This document shows positions 60,609-64,000 of a stretch of DNA of 64,000 nt, one piece after another. The notes under the pieces were generated by a model. The model searched no databases, had not been told where the DNA came from, and was given only the letters and a program-made list of their open reading frames with translations. Position 1 is the stretch's first letter, and each line of letters starts with the position of its first letter. A program made the position numbers and the translations under genes. This DNA comes from Methanomicrobiales archaeon HGW-Methanomicrobiales-1 (GTDB lineage Archaea; Halobacteriota; Methanomicrobia; Methanomicrobiales; Methanospirillaceae): the NCBI GenBank assembly GCA_002839675.1, contig PGYM01000002.1, positions 1-64,000 of the forward strand, written 5' to 3'.

Positions 60609-61371
60609 TGCGACCGGGGCAGTTCCGGCCCGGAGATAACCGGATACCCCCTTTTTTTGAAGGGTAAAAGAGCATGGAAGAGATGAGACCAGATATCCCC
60701 TTTACGGGCTCCGTTTGCCGGTTCCGGAAGGTTTCCTGACAGGAATTCGCGAAAAAACGACACTATTGTTTTGCAATTCCGTCAATTCTTCCTCCGTTTC
60801 GGCTGAATGTGGGTAAAATGCGGCTGAAAATATCCGCTAATAGCATCAATTGGGAGGCATATCGTTTTCCGGGTCTGCATGGGTATTGGGGAAATGAAAG
60901 AATACGGGTTTTTGAGAGGGGCCGGAAGATCTTTCCGGTAGCCTGGAACACTCATTATGACATGAGACCAGATCTCCCCTTTACGGGCTCCGTTTGCCGG
61001 TTCCGGGAGGATTGTTGACATGAATTCGCGGAAAAACGACACTATTGTTTTGCTATTCCGTCAATTATCCCTCCGTTCAGGCTGTAGACGGGCGTATCAT
61101 GGCCAGAAATATCCGCTAATAGCATCAATTGGGGGGTAGAACGTTTTCCGGGTCTGCACGGGTAAGTGGGAAATGAAAGAATACGGTTTTTGAGGAGGGG
61201 CAGCGCTTGGGTCGCTCGTACTGCTGGCCCACCGCCACCACGCTCAGTCGCAGCCGCACGCCGGATTGGAACGAATGGGGCGGACGAACTCGTGCTATTC
61301 GATGAGACTTGTGAAAAACAAATATCTCAAAGAGAGATTATACCATTTGGCGAGAGATTTGATCAAAGTCG
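60609..61371. repeat. Two direct repeats of about 240 bp
   Basis: Copy 1 runs from about 60683 to 60925 and copy 2 from about 60962 to 61200, the same orientation, 279 bases apart at the shared ATGAGACC. Both include CCGTTTGCCGGTTCCGG, CGACACTATTGTTTTG, ATATCCGCTAATAGCATCAA and GAAAGAATACGG. By eye they are about 85% identical. No gene-like frame is shared convincingly by both strands. From 61200 to 61371 there is a GC-rich to AT-rich transition that holds no recognisable gene. Confidence 0.8.
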
Positions 61372-61851
61372 TTATATCCGGATTTGTTCTTCCACCCATG
61401 CAACAATTTTTTCCGCTCTAGCTAGGAGATCTGTGTATCCTTGTTCAGGTAGTGGATCGTATTGTCCAGGATATCGTCGATCAACTGCGTAATTCATCAG
61501 TGAAGCCGTTGACCCAATTTTCCACGGGATGATCCAAGGGATTGTCCAACCCCCGTAAAAAAATGGAGTGTTTGATGCATTTTTAATGTCATCAGGAACG
61601 ACAACATTTAATTCTTCAATTTTTTTAATTAAGAAATTAAGCGAATGTCCATTCCGCCCTTGTGGAGGTTTATAATTTGGTTCGATGTGATGAAAAACAA
61701 GCAAAGCTTTGAGCGCTTTTTCTACTGCAGCATGACAATTATTACCCAGATCTTCGTACATAAGATCCTCGGAAATTTTCCCTATTCGTGCTATAATTAG
61801 ATTGCTCTTCGCTCTTACCAGCCATTTTTCAGATTTCGATTGATTTTTCAT
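61372..61851 (-). CDS. HEPN-domain protein
   Basis: A 159-residue four-helix HEPN protein: KWLVRAKSNLIIARIG, NNCHAAVEKALKALLVFHH, HSLNFLIKKIEEL and the C-terminal YTDLLARAEKIVAWVEEQI are standard for the family. The RxxxxH RNase motif is not evident, so it is probably of the non-nuclease type paired with a nucleotidyltransferase antitoxin. No such partner gene lies adjacent. An AT-rich promoter region separates it from the divergent dGTPase-like gene. Confidence 0.85.
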   Translation of the reverse strand: MKNQSKSEKWLVRAKSNLIIARIGKISEDLMYEDLGNNCHAAVEKALKALLVFHHIEPNYKPPQGRNGHSLNFLIKKIEELNVVVPDDIKNASNTPFFYGGWTIPWIIPWKIGSTASLMNYAVDRRYPGQYDPLPEQGYTDLLARAEKIVAWVEEQIRI

Positions 61852-61854
61852 AAC

Positions 61855-62023
61855 AATGCATTATAATTTTCCAGCAAACGCCTTCCCAGCACTGCCTACG
61901 TCAACCGCTTGCATCGTCGGCCCGCTCCCGAAGCAACTTCCTGATCGAACACATCCGCACGCTCAAACGGCAAATCGAAACGACAAACGATCTCGTACTG
62001 CTCGGCAATGGGGAACAAATATA
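61855..62023 (+). pseudogene. Possible 3' remnant of a gene
   Basis: One frame reads SSARSRSNFLIEHIRTLKRQ, then IETTNDLVLLGNGEQI, before a TAA at 62021-62023. The residues look coding, but there is no start and it is cut by the AT-rich junction. It could be the end of a transposase or other protein lost upstream. The call rests only on codon-like appearance. Confidence 0.3.
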
Positions 62024-62028
62024 ATCAA

Positions 62029-62042
62029 GTTATTTAGATACC
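62029..62042 (+). promoter_or_regulatory. TATA box for a leaderless dGTPase-like gene
   Basis: GTTATTTAGATA at 62029-62040 is about 25 bases before the ATG at 62058, with no Shine-Dalgarno between, suggesting transcription starts at or near the start codon. Confidence 0.45.
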
Positions 62043-62057
62043 GAACTATTAAAAGAT

Positions 62058-63485
62058 ATGAATACCCCTTCTGCCGAAAAGATCCTTCACCCACTTGCGA
62101 CAAAAAATACCGGTCATCACATTACCAGAAAAAATCCTGAACATAAAAAAGATACCGGAAAACAACATTTCCACGATGAAAGAACTGATTTTCAAAGAGA
62201 TCGTGATAGGATCTTGTATTCTCAAGCATTTCGCAGGTTAATTCATAAAACTCAAGTGTGTTTTACCGGGGAAATGAATGAAAATATCCGGACGCGTCTG
62301 ACTCACACACTTGAAGTAGCTCAAATCGCTCGAAGTATCGCTCGTCAGATACATGCAAATGAGGATCTCGCAGAGGCAATAGCACTCGGACATGACGTAG
62401 GTCATACCCCATTCGGGCATTCCGGTGAGAAAGTCCTGTCTGACATCCTAGATGGAACTGACATAAAAATAAAAAATGATTTCAAACTTGATCCAGAGCA
62501 ACTAAAAATCGGATTCAAACATAATTTTCAAAGCGTGCGTGTTTTAATGAAATTAGAAGAGGGATATGGGGAATCGGGCGGACTGAATCTCACGTATCCC
62601 GTTCTTGAAGGGATCTTGAAACACACGACAATTTATCCAAAAAATTCGAAGGGAAAGACCCCCGTCTATTATTATCAAATTGTAACTGATGAGGCATTAT
62701 TTATTGATCTGCCCTTCTCGGCAACATTAGAAGGACAAATCGTAGCATTAGCTGATGAGATTGCCCAAAAGTGCCATGATGTGGAAGATGCAATTGTTGG
62801 GGATTTTGACAGCAGAAAGATCATTTTAGCGCATCTTGAAGATATGGTAAATCAAGGACTTTTGAAAGGCATCGAAAGTCAGGATTGTATTGGAACCTCT
62901 AACGGTAAGGCGTTCATCAAGCCAGATCACATAAAACAATTTACCAGCTGGATTATCGGAAAAATAATTTTAGATTCTGTAGAGGAAATTAGCAAAAATA
63001 TGGATAAGTATGTGGAAAAAAAATCTGAAGATAAGCGGGTCTCTGATTGGTATCCAATCACTGAGGCACTTGCGACCGCCAAAGTCCTGAATGGGAATAA
63101 AGTGTTTGAAAGATTAATAGAAATTCAGAAACATTTTGTAATAAATAATCAAAAAATTGATCGAGAGGATGGCAAGTCTCGATTCATATTAAGACGGATA
63201 TTAAAAGCATATTTGACAAATCCCCGTCAATTGGATGATTCCGTTCTAAAAAAATATACAAAAATTTGTGAGTTGAAGGGATTGAAAGATGAAATCGAAA
63301 AAATGAGTATGAAAACTAAAAATATTCGCTATCTTGACAGTAAAATTTTTGAAACTTACAAAGATGAAATAATCAGAGATAATCATTTTCAAAGAATATT
63401 ATGTGATTACATATCTTCGATGACTGATGTTTTTGCAGTTTCCGAGTACCAAAAATTATACAGTGGTGATAGGATTGGAGAATGA
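62058..63485 (+). CDS. dGTPase-like HD-domain dNTP triphosphohydrolase
   Basis: A 475-residue protein of the dGTPase family, which hydrolyses dNTPs to nucleosides and triphosphate. The HD site includes [11 protein letters not shown] (His83), [14 protein letters not shown] (His112, Asp113) and a downstream VALADEIAQ Asp. [24 protein letters not shown] is the family N-terminal signature. Some dGTPases deplete nucleotides to stop phage. The base composition is AT-rich relative to most of the window, and a HEPN gene lies divergently, so the pair may be an acquired defence or stress island. Confidence 0.9.
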   Translation: MNTPSAEKILHPLATKNTGHHITRKNPEHKKDTGKQHFHDERTDFQRDRDRILYSQAFRRLIHKTQVCFTGEMNENIRTRLTHTLEVAQIARSIARQIHANEDLAEAIALGHDVGHTPFGHSGEKVLSDILDGTDIKIKNDFKLDPEQLKIGFKHNFQSVRVLMKLEEGYGESGGLNLTYPVLEGILKHTTIYPKNSKGKTPVYYYQIVTDEALFIDLPFSATLEGQIVALADEIAQKCHDVEDAIVGDFDSRKIILAHLEDMVNQGLLKGIESQDCIGTSNGKAFIKPDHIKQFTSWIIGKIILDSVEEISKNMDKYVEKKSEDKRVSDWYPITEALATAKVLNGNKVFERLIEIQKHFVINNQKIDREDGKSRFILRRILKAYLTNPRQLDDSVLKKYTKICELKGLKDEIEKMSMKTKNIRYLDSKIFETYKDEIIRDNHFQRILCDYISSMTDVFAVSEYQKLYSGDRIGE

Positions 63486-63670
63486 AAAATGCATTTTAAT
63501 TAAATTCTATCCCCTCAATCTAACAAAATAATCGAATATCATTTTCTCACACATCTACACCCTAATTGATCACACACCCTCCCATTTTTTCCCGCACCAT
63601 CCCCGCCCAATCCCCACCTCGTTCCCCATAACCAAAGAAACACCTCCACCAGGTTCCCATAATCTCACAA

Positions 63671-63710
63671 TGAATACATTTTTTACTCAATTGAATACAT
63701 TATGTACTCA
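63671..63710 (+). promoter_or_regulatory. Duplicated palindromic operator overlapping a start codon
   Basis: TGAATACAT-T-ATGTACTCA at 63692-63710 is an inverted repeat with one mismatch. A second copy of the left half, with a looser right half, TGAATACAT-T-TTTTACTCA, starts at 63671, exactly 21 bp (two helical turns) upstream. The last A of the downstream copy is the first base of the ATG at 63710. A dimeric winged-helix regulator, perhaps the product of the gene itself, could bind both sites. Confidence 0.7.
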
Positions 63711-64000
63711 TGCTCGAAGCGCTCATCTCCTCAAAGACCCGGGTGAAACTCCTCACCCTGTTCCTGCTCAACCCGGAGAGCGAGTATTATATCCGCGAGA
63801 TAGTGCGGATGACTAAAGAGAATTACAATGCCGTGCGCCGGGAACTGGCAAACCTCGAAGCTTTCGGTCTCATTGCGGGACAGAAGAAAGGAAACCAGCA
63901 GTACTACACGGTCAACCGGGATTTTTTCCTGTACAGCGATCTGCAGAAGATCGTGCTGAAGACCGAAGGGATTGCAAAAATTATCAGGGACGATCTCACG
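63710..64000 (+). CDS. Winged-helix regulator, truncated by window end
   Basis: The first 97 residues are seen; no stop codon occurs before the window ends. MLEALISSKTRVKLLTLFL, SEYYIREIVRMTKENYNAVR, RRELANLEAFGLI and KKGNQQYYTVNRDF give an ArsR-like winged helix. In many archaea such a domain is followed by an MNT nucleotidyltransferase, which would fit a HEPN partner, but the continuation is not visible. The start overlaps a palindromic operator, so autoregulation is likely. Confidence 0.8.
   Translation, partial: MLEALISSKTRVKLLTLFLLNPESEYYIREIVRMTKENYNAVRRELANLEAFGLIAGQKKGNQQYYTVNRDFFLYSDLQKIVLKTEGIAKIIRDDLT

Noticed and set aside
60609-61200. Gene pair in the 240-bp repeats
   Set aside because: Two minus-strand frames share a sequence because the DNA is repeated; neither has a ribosome site, and both are broken at different points.
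1-64000. tRNA or rRNA genes
   Set aside because: Scanning for T-loop sequences and cloverleaf-like stems found none that hold together, although eye inspection cannot exclude one.

Overview
The window looks like a chromosomal segment of a methanogenic archaeon of the order Methanomicrobiales, probably close to Methanoregula. The grounds are a methanogen-type DUF2115 protein, a form III RuBisCO, archaeal-type PheST, TrpS and EndA, TATA-box promoters with several leaderless starts, T-run terminators, many Pro/Thr-linker lipoproteins and a PGF-CTERM-like surface protein. Most of the sequence is GC-rich. AT-rich islands at about 35.9-36.9, 56.5-58.6 and 61.3-63.5 kb look accessory. I found no rRNA, tRNA, CRISPR array or intact insertion sequence.

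Layout. 0-12 kb is mainly housekeeping: a SlyD-like FKBP, NifB, an emfourin-like lipoprotein, an OGG1-type glycosylase, S-adenosylhomocysteine hydrolase, HisF, and a compact minus-strand run endA-trpS-pheS-pheT. A tandem array of eight 25-bp units opens the window.

12.1-19.4 kb holds the most unusual locus: six tightly packed plus-strand genes encoding an NrdG-like radical SAM protein, a Ycf35/DUF1257 protein, a Ycf46-type AAA+ ATPase with a degenerate N-terminal AAA-like module, a 935-residue WD40 protein with about 15 repeats, a degenerate Hsp70-like protein and a small DUF2997 protein. Spacing and start/stop overlaps indicate one transcription unit. A chaperone-like or remodelling machine with a radical chemistry step is a reasonable inference; the function is unknown.

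19.4-47.7 kb mixes cell-surface and metabolic genes: CAP-domain protein, endonuclease IV, MBL hydrolase, iron-sulfur flavoprotein, a sensor kinase with Asn at the phosphoacceptor His position, DEAD-box helicase, membrane-anchored Holliday-resolvase-like nuclease, YkgJ-type and DUF2115 proteins, a wHTH/membrane pair, a large metallophosphoesterase, a ferredoxin-fused aldo/keto reductase, M3 peptidase, RuBisCO, DUF2148 protein, a solitary DNA methyltransferase, cupin and GNAT proteins. A 0.5-kb mosaic of G-run/C-run repeats lies at 31.4-31.9 kb.

47.7-64 kb carries secreted and lipid-anchored proteins, a ferredoxin/LigD-phosphoesterase pair, a DnaQ-like protein with a basic disordered tail, a row of small unrecognised genes (59-60.6 kb), two 240-bp direct repeats, a HEPN protein, a dGTPase-like HD protein, and a winged-helix gene cut by the window end, whose start is embedded in a duplicated palindromic operator.
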